This document shows, piece after piece, positions 21,787 through 31,263 of a DNA stretch of 64,000 bases (its first letter is position 1; each line of letters opens with the position of its first letter). The stretch comes from Colias croceus (lineage: Eukaryota > Arthropoda > Insecta > Lepidoptera > Pieridae), in the NCBI RefSeq assembly GCF_905220415.1, contig NC_059554.1, positions 9,759,001 through 9,823,000 on the forward strand, in the 5' to 3' direction. Below the pieces are notes generated by a model. It saw only the letters and a program-made list of their open reading frames with translations, did no database searches and was not told where the DNA came from. The position numbers and the translations under genes are program-made.

Positions 21787-22663
21787 TATAATAATATATA
21801 TACGAATGTTAAATTGTTTGTTTATTTGTATTTATCTGATGTCGGTTTTTTATTATATTATTTTTGTATGATAAGGACAATCTGGGATGGTGTAACAGTA
21901 TCTTGGCTTCTCCTCTTTCTCGAGAAGCAAATAAGTTGATTAAACTATATTTATAGTGGTAATAGTTAATTTATCTGTATTTAAGTATCGTGTAATTTGT
22001 TTCTACGGGGGTGACATTGTCAACTGTTGACAAAACCTCTTTAAATAAAATAAGATGAAAAAAATAACTCATTATAAAAAAATCTTAATAGTATGGATGA
22101 AATATGCATGAACTTTGCATGAAGTAGAATACCATGCAATAGTATGTTACATCCATGTACTTATTAATTTATTAGAATCAATACAAATAGTTTGAGGAAC
22201 GTAGGCGTGAAAAAACAAATATTATGCCTTCACCTTTACTTTCACTCTTAATATTAGTAGGCACGTACTTCCAAAAACGTGTTACATCTTTCTTCTCAAT
22301 ATAATCTCATCCAGCATCACAAATCCCATTTGATGAAGCCATAATCCCGCTACAGGCTGTATTAACTTCGAAATTTTGACATAAAAAACGCCACATTTTA
22401 ACGCACATACAAGCACTACAGAAACCATTTTTGCAGTTTTGCTAGAGCACCAACACAGACTGCATGAAGACCTACATTGTTGTTATAATTTAGCTAGATA
22501 GGTACCTAATAGGAAAATGTGTTAAATTCATCACGCTACACGCTATAGATGAGCAAATAAGTGACAACCCTGAAGATTTATTTTAAATTTTAATACTTTA
22601 ACAATTTATAAAAGTATAAATCTATGGTAAAATAAACAACAAGCACGATATAGGACAATTTCA
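21787..22663. other. Stretch without a recognised gene
   Basis: No gene seen; AT-rich with scattered short repeats such as 'tgcatgaactttgcatgaag' at about 22105. Confidence 0.5.
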
Positions 22664-22735
22664 GGACAATTTTCACACACGGCACGATCTGATCCCAGAC
22701 TAAGTTTTCGCTTGTGTTATGGAATACAATAATTG
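22664..22735 (-). mobile_element. SINE tail fragment
   Basis: Matches the tail block of the SINE at 13427-13690: ggacaattttcacacacggc, then acgatctgatccca and a ttgtgttatgg end. The tRNA-like head is missing, as expected for a 5'-truncated SINE copy. Confidence 0.6.
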
Positions 22736-22864
22736 ATGTTTTTATACAGAGGTAAGTACCTATAGTTCAGGATACATCGCCCATTTTTGCAAGTGACTAC
22801 TATCAACGTCTGTTAAGCTAGAAAGGTCAAGTCAGCAGAATCACTTGTATTATATTTCAAAATT

Positions 22865-22900
22865 TAGTGCTCATTTAGTGCTAATTTAGTGCTGATAACA
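22865..22900. repeat. Tandem 11-bp tttagtgctNA repeat
   Basis: Three consecutive units (tttagtgctca, tttagtgctaa, tttagtgctga). The inverted versions are at 24565-24601 and 25215-25240. Confidence 0.75.
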
Positions 22901-23036
22901 GATATTTGGTGCTGTGATAGGAGGACTAAAAATGAGAACACTGCTAACTTTTCATTAAGCTAGCAGTGTACCATTTGTGACTGCGCTATAATACAGTTGG
23001 AGCTAGGGGCACATCTGCTAATCATTTAGTGCTCAA

Positions 23037-23040
23037 TTAG
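23037..23040 (+). repeat. TTAG target duplication, left
   Basis: TTAG precedes CCCTAGA and recurs at 24346-24349; the unoccupied sequence in sister repeats has only one TTAG. Confidence 0.8.
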
Positions 23041-23216
23041 CCCTAGATCACTACCCTTCGTCGATTCGACGACGCGTCACCAAAAAAACCGCTATAACTT
23101 TTACGCGCGCGACCGTATGGTTTTCTGACTTCAGCTAATCTCAGCCAACCCGTTGCGCTTGCGATGGACGGTAGTGCTTTGTGCGTGGAAGGTCCACACG
23201 CGCTGTTCCAGCAACC

Positions 23217-23780
23217 ATGGCTCGTCACATCGACGAAGGTTAGTATTAACGTAACTTTTTGTACTATTTAATTAAGTTAAAATTACGTTATTTTATCTTT
23301 TATAATGGTGCCTATTATTTTATTTTTTAGATACGATTCATGTGTTATTTTTAGAAGTTGAAAGCGATGATGAAAATTCATCTGCGAGAGAGCCTGAAGA
23401 CCACATTGAGGCTGAAGAGGCATGAAACGGAGGGTGATGATGAAGTTTCTACTGTAAATAAAGAGCAATTTCCAGATCAAGATTATGAGGCAAGTAGTAC
23501 TACATCTTCTCACGTTCCATTAAAGACGCCTAACACTTCAGCTGACCCTAGCGATTTGATTATAAGACCATCGCGTACCATTCTTCTTGGGAAAGACAAA
23601 CACATTTTATGGTCATCACAACAGTCAAGGTCACAAAGCAGAAGATCTTCAAAGAACATAGATACATGAGACATGACACGTGGGCCTGTACGCTTTTTTC
23701 AAGATATTTTAGATCCTCTTCAATGTTTTTCAGGTATAATTACTAGTGACATTACTGATACTCTGCGGAACTCAATCACA
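23217..23780 (+). pseudogene. piggyBac transposase N-terminal region (broken)
   Basis: An ATG at 23217 gives MARHIDE, then a possible 92-bp intron (GTTAGT at 23239, TTTTAG ending at 23330), then DTIHVLFLEVESDDENSS. This acidic start is usual for piggyBac transposases. The frame breaks near 23425 and continues in the next frame as HETEGDDEVSTVNKEQF to the pattern RTILLGKDKHILW and SRSQSRRSSKNI. After a stop at 23667 the same region continues as TRGPVRFFQDILDPLQCF and SGIITSDITDTL, which fits the conserved 'R-G-P ... D-P-L-x-x-F ... I-T-x-x-I' approach to the catalytic domain. At least two disruptions make it dead. The catalytic core is absent. Confidence 0.65.
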
Positions 23781-23921
23781 TAAATTTTAAAAATGCCAGC
23801 AAGAAATAATGTGAAAGTTATAAATGAGACTGAGCAAAGTAATGCTGCTAATGTGCCTCCATAGTAAAATAAAATAAACATCTAAGCTATATGTCCCTCC
23901 GTAAAGCAAAATTAGACTAAA

Positions 23922-23999
23922 AATAGGTGCACTAGGTGCAAAAAATCGTTGTGTGAGGAACACAAACTTGATGTGTGTCACAAATATTTTAGATCCTAA
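23922..23999 (+). pseudogene. piggyBac C-terminal Cys-rich domain remnant
   Basis: Translates as NRCTRCKKSLCEEHKLDVCH, then KYFRS and stop. The spacing C-x2-C-x4-C-x2-H-x4-C-H fits the C-terminal cysteine-rich (zinc-binding, DNA-binding) end of piggyBac transposases. It lies about 140 bp after the last readable N-terminal piece, so the deletion removed the middle of the protein. Confidence 0.7.
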
Positions 24000-24345
24000 G
24001 CTATTATCAAAATTATATTTTTATTTAATTTTCCAGGTATTATTTTTGTTATTAATAGTTTATTTCGAGCATTTAGAGGATTATATTATATGTACAGAAT
24101 TTTTCAAAAAAATTAAGAATGTTCATAAAGCGTGTAAACTGTGTTCTCATTTTGATGACTGTTTGAATTAAAACTATGTTAAAATAAATATTTATATATG
24201 TAGATTAATACATTATCCTTAAAATAAAAACATAACTACAAATATATTTTTTTAATTAAACCCCTAAATCCCCTCCAATAAACAGCGTAGTCGAAACGAC
24301 GAAGGTTAGTATTAAACGTCGAAAAATAAGGTTAGTGTTCTAGGG

Positions 24346-24349
24346 TTAG
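24346..24349 (+). repeat. TTAG target duplication, right
   Basis: Follows the right CCCTAGA-type end and continues into tgctgcctgtac, which is the expected host sequence. Confidence 0.8.
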
Positions 24350-24360
24350 TGCTGCCTGTA

Positions 24361-24410
24361 CAAGCAAACAGATTTTTCAAAAAATGTTTTATGAAAAACC
24401 TGTTTGCTTG
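24361..24410. repeat. Centre of the foldback palindrome
   Basis: CAAGCAAACAG (24361-24371) and CTGTTTGCTTG (24400-24410) are inverted copies. The flanking host sequence continues the palindrome outwards on both sides. Confidence 0.8.
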
Positions 24411-25180
24411 TACAGGCAGCACTAATTGAGCACTAAATTATTAGCAGATGTGCCCCTAGCTCCAACTGTATCATAGCGCGGTCACAAATGGTACACTGCT
24501 AGCTTAATGAAAAGTTAGCAGTGTTCTCATTTTTAGTCCCCCTTTCACAGCACCAAATAACTGTTATCAGCACTAAATTGGCACTAAATGAGCACTAAAT
24601 TTTGAGATATTTGCGACCCAGAATAATAACCTATAACTTTTCAACTTTTGAAAATCTTCGACTTTCTTAGCGGGCAGATGAAAAATGATATTTTGTTTTT
24701 TGTAATTCTTCTGGGTTTACCGGTAGCATTAATTGAGCACTAATTAGTAACTCTAATGAATTCCACCACTACCGATTCTAAAGTGATCTTTCAGCTCTAT
24801 GATTGCTCATATCGTTGTGTCCGCAGTTATGTATACTTAAAAACTGAAAAATTTTTTTTTTTTGAAAAATCTGTTTGCTTGTACAGGCACTAGGCAGCAC
24901 TTATTGAGCACTAAATTATTAGCAGATGTGCCCCTCGCTCCAACTGTATCATAGCGCGGTCACGAATGGTACACTGCTAGCTTAATGAAAAGTTAGCAGT
25001 GTTCTCATTTTTAAAAACTGATAATTTTTTTTTGAAATATCTGTTTGCTTGTACAGGCAGCACTAATTGAGCACTAAATTATTAGCAGATGTGCCCCTCG
25101 CTCCAACTGTATCATAGCGCGGTCACAAATGGTACACTGCTAGCTTAATGAAAAGTTAGCAGTGTTCTCATTTTTAGTCC
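24400..25180 (+). repeat. Three dispersed/tandem copies of a ~140-bp unit
   Basis: Units beginning ctgtttgcttgtacaggc start at 24400, 24871 and 25041 (the last two 170 bp apart). Each contains 'agcagatgtgcccct', 'ctccaactgtatcatagcgc' and the 'gctagcttaatgaaaagtta' palindrome. The inverted single copy is on the left side of the element. Confidence 0.85.
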
Positions 25181-25300
25181 TCCTATCACAGCACCAAATA
25201 TCTGTTATCAGCACTAAATTAGCACTAAATGAGCACTAAATTTTGAAATATAATACGAGTGATTCTGCTGACTTGACCTTTCTAGCTTAACAGACGTCTA

Positions 25301-25794
25301 CTATCAAGCTGATTTTCCGTTTGTAGCTTTATTTTGATGAGACACCGAATAATTTCGTGTACGAAACTCTCGATTGTGGTAGCTAACAGAGATAACAAGG
25401 ATAAAAATTTTTGATTTGATGGTTCTCAAATATTTATTACGCAATTTGTAGGACAATATGTCTGTTGAATTATATAAACATTAACTAAGTGAAAACAAAA
25501 AAATCAGCTTGTTAGTAATCATTTATGATGACCTCGTTATCGATACACTTTGGAAAGGGGGACTCTTTGAACCAACCATAGATTTTGTAGGACAAATATT
25601 TTTTCGAATAATTTAGGTAATTATCTTGAGATTGAACAAAAAAAAATTCAGTTAGTAATAAATATTTGAGAACCATCAAATCAAAAATTTTTATCCTTGT
25701 TATCTCTGTTAGCTACCACAATCGAGACTTTCGTACACGAAATTATTGGGTGTCTCATCAAAATAAAGCTACAAACGGAAAATTAGCTTGATAG
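25301..25794. mobile_element. Inverted-repeat block within the foldback right arm (possible nested MITE)
   Basis: CTATCAAGCTGATTTTCCG at 25301 and its inverse ending at 25794 begin inverted repeats of about 135 bp (to about 25440, and from about 25660). The ~220-bp middle is single-copy. It may be a nested MITE, or original arm sequence lost from the left half, since the left half keeps only 'ctatcaa' at the equivalent point. Confidence 0.55.
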
Positions 25795-25833
25795 TTTAGT
25801 CACTTGCAAAAATGGGCGATGTATCCTGAACTA

Positions 25834-26063
25834 CAGACTACTCAATAGCTAAAAATACTAGTAAAACTACGGACTAAATAATGTCTTATCTGTTTAATTA
25901 CTGACTAGATTTAGTAATTATATACATATTTAATTTAATTCAGAATGGAAAACGAGCTTGGGAAAAGCTTCCATCATAATTTAAATAGGTAAGTTAAAAA
26001 ATAATTGTGAATGCTAACACTAGATTAACCCCGCTGCTGCGCTTGCGTACCTAGTAGATACGT
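25834..26063. other. Short stretch without a recognised gene
   Basis: AT-rich DNA between two repeats; nothing recognised. Confidence 0.5.
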
Positions 26064-26080
26064 AAATATTATGCATACCT
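26064..26080 (+). repeat. 17-bp target-site duplication, left
   Basis: AAATATTATGCATACCT, repeated exactly at 26244-26260. Confidence 0.9.
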
Positions 26081-26243
26081 TTTTTTTATAGTGGGGAAAT
26101 CTTCCAAAGATACCCACGGCCCCCGTGGAAAGAGCCGTGGGTTATGTCGGATTCTTACCGACTAAAAAGTAAAACCCCACTGTGTTCCGTCGAGCCGCTT
26201 TAATAATGGGGCCGCGGGTATTGGTTAGAATTATTCCGCGACC
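26081..26243 (-). mobile_element. 163-bp 5'-truncated retroposon
   Basis: Bounded by 17-bp direct repeats and starting with a T run on the plus strand (a poly(A)-type tail on the minus strand). The body 'cttccaaagatacccacggc' ... 'gtcggattcttaccgactaa' is a lepidopteran interspersed sequence, probably the 3' part of a LINE. The exact duplication implies target-primed insertion and fairly recent age. Confidence 0.75.
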
Positions 26244-26260
26244 AAATATTATGCATACCT
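26244..26260 (+). repeat. 17-bp target-site duplication, right
   Basis: Exact copy of 26064-26080. Confidence 0.9.
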
Positions 26261-27066
26261 AGGTACTTATAATAATCTTAAATAGCTGCATGAAATATCT
26301 CAGTCAAAACGGCTTAGGAGTTTTCCCTTGGAAAGCAACAAACATCGTCCTTTACTTTTGGATTACCTTTTAGTAGTGGTATTGGTACTTATTTCAATAA
26401 TTAGGTAAGTAGGGAGGTATAGGTATAGGTACCTACGCAACCCATTCAACTTATTCATTTTTGCGAACGATTTTTATCAAATAAAACTCAACAGGACCCA
26501 TTTATTTACAAATTGATGTAAAAGAATAACAATAAAGGGTTGTACCTTGTAACCGTTACGAGACATTAATTCTCACGTTTTTCGGATTACTGCCTCAGAA
26601 AACACCGGAAAAATAAAGTTTACGGCACGCCCCGCGGTCGCCGGTGGCTCCACAATCTTCGACCTTAATTAAATTGCTCCTAACTTTTATGCGGCAGGCA
26701 CAAAGAGATTTTGCAAAACGCTACAAAGTGACGGATCGAAACGCTTAATTTCATGAACAATAAATTCAACGAAAATGTCACTAAAAAACGTGCAAATTGA
26801 ACACGCAGTATCACTTTTAATCGTTACAATAATATAAATTGTCGAACAATCCTTTCGGAAAAGCTACGCGAATTCAGTTGAATTTCTACGTTTGATAAAG
26901 TGTCGCGATTTTTCACGAGGGACTTTTTGCGTCGTAATATATCATGCTTATGTATGAGCTGTGTGTGGAAGGTCAGTGCTCTTTATATATCCTTGGTTTT
27001 ATATTTTTAATTAATGGGATGATTGTATTTCTTATGCGATATTAATGTGCAAATTTCCACACTTAC
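26261..27066 (-). other. Putative first-intron start downstream of the candidate exon
   Basis: No further exon is recognised. The region at 26570-26940 looks non-repetitive and less AT-rich, and lies directly after the donor site of the candidate exon, where intronic regulatory sequence is often found. That role is an inference. Confidence 0.3.
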
Positions 27067-27214
27067 TTGGCATGTCTAAATCGCTGATAAACTCCTCCGT
27101 GTCCACGAAGCCCCGTCCCATGGTTGTCATGGCAACCAGTATCACCAGGGTCTGCATGTGTGCGACTCCGGGAGCACCCCGTTGTCGATCTTGAAAGCTC
27201 AGTAATTGCTCCAT
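27067..27214 (-). CDS. Candidate first coding exon of a secreted or membrane protein
   Basis: The minus-strand ATG at 27214 opens a frame of 49 codons plus one base that ends at a consensus donor (CCAA|GTAAGT, the GT lying at 27066-27065). It reads MEQLLSFQDRQRGAPGVAH, then MQTLVILVAMTTMGRG and FVDTEEFISDLDMP. The second Met (27157) begins a typical signal-peptide stretch with a hydrophobic core (TLVILVAM) and small residues after it; the acidic tail would be the mature N-terminus. The first ATG has A at -3. Base composition is more balanced than nearby DNA, and the 5' side is CpG-richer. I do not recognise the gene, and no second exon was found. It could still be a chance ORF. Confidence 0.45.
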
Positions 27215-27640
27215 AATTGCACTTTAACAGCTAATAAACACAAAAATGCACTCATCCAAAAGGGCGAAATGTTATCTCGAATTTAGTTTACATAATTTAC
27301 GTTCATCCATCTTACACAGCAACACATGTCATTCCAGCGGGCCGTTTATAATTAGTTTCTAAACAACACGTGTTTATGTAAACAATCCGCCGGGAGGCAC
27401 ACGTGCGTACGGCGAGGCGGCGCTCGGCGAACTGATCGGAAAACGATAGCACGCGGTAAACAAACGGTCAAATTGAAAATTGGATCGTGGAAATTACGAA
27501 TTTGGAATCAAAATCAAATGTTTAAAAGTTGTGTGCAGTGGAAAGTTGCAGCAGCTGACGGCACGCGAGTGTCGCTTCCGCGCGCCCGAAAAACAACCAC
27601 CCGAGCGTCGGAATCAGAGGTCCGCTTCCAGTTTTCATAC
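27215..27640 (-). promoter_or_regulatory. Candidate 5' UTR/promoter region of the 27-kb exon
   Basis: A GC- and CpG-richer island upstream of the candidate start codon. On the minus strand an arthropod initiator-like TCAGT lies at 27435-27431, about 220 nt before the ATG. No TATA box or clear downstream element was seen. This is support by position and composition only. Confidence 0.3.
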
Positions 27641-30600
27641 ATTGTTTAAGTAAACAGAATTATATCAGCTCATAGAAACATCCGAGCTTAGGACTTCACC
27701 TGCTCCTCTTTATTTGCTAACTTTTATAACAATAGCGAGATTTTCAGAGTGATTTTCTAGATTACTGAGTGGCCTGAATTTCATTTTAACTTTTGTTTTA
27801 TGAGTTTCGTTTATTTTTATACTCTATAAACCGGTGTTATATTAATGTGTTTCTTTATTTTATTAAGCTTTATTAAATCCTTCGTTTGTGAGATATTTAA
27901 TGAAAATAAATAGAAATCGAAACCAGAATACAGAACATACTGAAACATCAGAAATCATTATTGTCCACTAAAATTAGGGACAAATCCAATAAATATCAAC
28001 TACAAGCTACGTTTTATGTACATTACGGTTTATGTATCGTTTGGCCAAACAGGACTTTAACGATTGCGTCGAAACTTCTGGAACGGGCGGACATAATTCA
28101 ATCTAGATAAATGTCATCTCAGGAAAATTCTTTGAGAACTCAACAGCTTTGTAATCAGTTCGTTTAGCTAAGCTAAAAGTAAACAGATTCAGATTATATT
28201 TTTCATAATAATCTGTAGACTAATATAGGTAGTTTAGTTCAATGGAGATGGTACACGCAAAAAAACTTGACCATTATAAATGAATGTACTTTTAAAACAG
28301 GTGGTGCTCTATACCTACCTCTAGACTTACTCTAGAGATTTTTAACAGTAGTTATAAAGTGGTGAAATAATATTCTAATACTAGGAAGATATCCAATTGA
28401 AGCCAGGTACTTCAACATGTCGCATATTATTATACTTGTAAAGAAGCACATAAACACACAGTATTGCACTATAAAATCACCTGTATTGCTTGTATCTGTT
28501 GAGAATGGCCGCCATTACCGAAACGGGGTCAAAAGGTTATTTTTATTACTAAATGTCCTCTTTTATAGGCGTTCATACATTTATGAGAAAGATTGGAATA
28601 TGCCAGTTTTTAAACTGTATTAAGAATGATTGTTTTACAAAATGGGCAACTCAACTTGCGTCTTCAAACATTTCTTCATTTAACTATATCTTCTAGATTC
28701 GCTTTTGAATCGTAATTTTATAGAACAATTAGCACCAGATCGAAAGTAGTTTTTACAGAATCAGCAAGATTTCTCTTCTCAAGCTTATCCTATTTTTTCA
28801 GTCTGAAAGAACAATGAAACTGGTGCGTCGAGCGACCAAAACCGCTCATGAACATTTTCAGAGGGCCTTTGCAAGTAATGCTTGTTCAGGTTTGATACAG
28901 ATTACAAAGAAAATAATTAATTTATATAAAAGATAATGCAACAACCTATAAGCTTTTTCACTGACATGTAGACGGAACCTAGAAATACAAAATTGCGTTC
29001 TATTTTATTAATATTATAATATTTATACAGACAGACAAATCCAAACTCTAGTAAGAAGTTTCTATTTACATAACAACAAAATACTTGAAAACACTAACGC
29101 TTATGCTAATTAAGTTTAATTTCAAACGCTCTGTGATCAAATTTAATTATTTCCGCTTAAATAATGCCCGTTAATACAAATTGCTGGCAACACTAAGTTT
29201 CACAGAGCAAACAATTTAATCCTACTTAGACGTGATGTTAATTCAACTGACTTTACTAAACTAGTTAACTGAAAATTAGGACCCGTAACTTTTGCCTACC
29301 TGAATGCAATTTTGTTTATATTATATAATATGGTAAAGTATCAAATAGTACAAATAACTATAAACTGCTTTTTAATGCATCAATTTGAATTATATTTTAC
29401 ATGTCAAATTAAAAATATTCTGTCCAATAAACTTGTATTAATTTATATTTTAATATCATTAGGTAATATCTATTGTTAATTCTGCTCTGCACAGATATTA
29501 ACGTTATTTGACAAACAGACGTAAATTAAATTAATTAAATTATAAACAAGACAAACTTTAAACAATTAATTTAGCGTTAATTAAAATTAGGTACCTTGCT
29601 TCCCACATTCTATCTTCCGATTATTAATATTTTCCAATAATGGAGCACTTATTTTCTTTTGATAATCATGTATATAATATTTATTGGAGGCCATAATATC
29701 TTAAATTTTGCTTGTCGCTTGTTGAAAGACCCAGCAAATTAACTATTACCTACTTGAAAACAATATAGTATTCAAATAATTTCCGATTTAACCTCACAAA
29801 GTCACAGTCGATTACATAAACTTATCTATTATATATCTATTATTCACTATATCTATTATTCACATTCAATTAATTACATATGTTTTAGCTCAAAGCGATC
29901 TATAATTAAATTTATATTGGTTTGATATATTTTTTTTATTTTAAATAATTAATGACTAGCATATCAGTAACACTAAATTTACACTTAACTGAAAGTTTTT
30001 CAAAACAATCTTCAACTATCTTTCTTCTCAGTTCTCGTGTCGTGTATAGAGATTAAATTTTTGTCTATATATTATATTGAACTTATATACAACTGAAAAG
30101 CCCTTTTAACTATTGCATTGATAATGGCGTTCACAATTAAGCCGCACGCAAACCATTTAATATTTATCTAGAGCTAGGTAAAATAATGAATCACGCGGTT
30201 TCAAAGCGACGAAACTCTAGCACATTACTGTGAAACAAAAATAAATCAGAAAAATCGCCAACAATATAAAACTAACAATGGTCTAATCTAAAATATTAAT
30301 TCAGCAAGTTATCCATTTTACAAACAGTTGGCAAAAACAGCAAAGTAAATTGTATAAATTGAATTCGTCCAAACCGGTATTATTGTTACAATTAGAAGTT
30401 CCCGAAGATTGAGTTATGAATGAATTATTCAAAGGCCAGAGAGACGATCGCGGAAACAGGTCAAGCGTGATCTTCATTCACATGCAGGAACTATATCTGG
30501 CGTCGCCTCGGACATTATTCAAAAACTCGAAGAATATACTATGTTCCAAGATATGCTACATTCCGTCGATTCTTGAATATTTTGTTTTGGATATTCGGTT

Positions 30601-31075
30601 TAAATTTATGAAGTACTGCGGATGCCTGATGCGGCGTTTTGGCAAGGAGACACTTTTTACCTGGATCAAGGTAATCAATAGAATTACTGTACAAGCTGGT
30701 CAGGTCGGCCGCGCAATGTTAAAATGTGACCTAAGTTGCTTCTTGATCATGTAGAGATAAATTATGATATTGTGAAATTTAACATGTAGAGATAAATTAT
30801 GATAAATTTAAAAGAATCAGGAATATTAAATTTAACTACTATTTGCTCATATTACAAAAGATCCCTTGTTATTATAATATAACAGTTACGTAAGGAAACC
30901 TCTATTCAACATTCAGGCATCTAATTCTTAGAATTTTTCCATTTTTGTATCGACAAATAAACTAGCATCGATTCACAAAATCCCGAAGAATACTAGGTTA
31001 TAACTTCACCCTATCTGCTGCCTATGGATCCGAGCTATCTACGATCGGTCTGCGGAACCCTACGTGGTGAGATTT
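27641..31075. other. AT-rich stretch without a recognised gene
   Basis: No exon, tRNA or complete transposon is recognised. The 112-codon frame at 30416-30754 has no recognisable motif. Confidence 0.5.
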
Positions 31076-31170
31076 ATTAAACTAGTAGATTGCGTCGGTC
31101 ACGTGTTGGATAGATGATACGCCTAAGCCGTCTTTTGTTTGATTCCCAGTAGAGCCGTGTTCATTTAAAA
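31076..31170 (+). repeat. Possible degenerate tRNA-like SINE fragment
   Basis: The string 'tgtttgattcccagtagagc' resembles a B box with the tail seen in tRNA-derived SINEs, and 'gatacgcctaagccgtc' precedes it. No A box or terminal duplication was confirmed. Confidence 0.25.
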
Positions 31171-31212
31171 GGAATATTGTGAAACATTTTGCAGAATGAT
31201 AAAATTGCATTC

Positions 31213-31263
31213 ACATAGTATTAGAAAGAAAGAAAGAAATAAGTTATTTATTACATAGTATTA
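31213..31263 (-). mobile_element. 29-bp retroposon tail with 11-bp direct repeats
   Basis: ACATAGTATTA at 31213-31223 and 31253-31263 flanks 29 bp made of (GAAA)n plus taagttatttatt. This looks like an extremely 5'-truncated LINE or SINE insertion that left only its (TTTC)n-type tail. Confidence 0.5.

Larger units (their letters stand above)
23041..24345 (+). mobile_element. piggyBac-type element, 1.3 kb, internally deleted
   Basis: Ends are CCCTAGATCACTACCCTTCG on the left and, inverted, CCCTAGAACACTAACC on the right, flanked by TTAG on both sides. CCCTAGA-type termini and a TTAA-like four-base duplication are piggyBac features; TTAG is a near variant. Inside are a transposase N-terminal region (23217-23780) and, in the same direction, the Cys-rich C-terminal region (23922-23999). 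The central catalytic DDD domain is missing. The block 'cgacgaaggttagtatta' occurs both after the start codon and near the right end. Confidence 0.8.
22763..25833. mobile_element. Second foldback-like element, host of a piggyBac insertion
   Basis: The ends are inverted copies: TAGTTCAGGATACATCGCCC then atttttgcaagtgact on the left, and its inverse at 25801-25833. TA on both ends could be the target duplication. If the piggyBac insertion is removed, the left half (22855-23040 joined to 24350-24371) and the right half (24400-24600) form a long palindrome around a 28-nt loop at 24372-24399. The right half holds two further copies of its ~140-bp unit. Motifs such as tttagtgct repeats and a 26-bp imperfect palindrome (ctgctaac...gctagcag) recur. 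No transposase of its own is visible. Confidence 0.65.

Noticed and set aside
23043..23228. 61-codon minus-strand frame
   Set aside because: It overlaps the terminal repeat and start region of the piggyBac-type element on the opposite strand and matches no domain.
30416..30754. 112-codon plus-strand frame
   Set aside because: No motif, no supported splice context, ordinary local composition; treated as chance.
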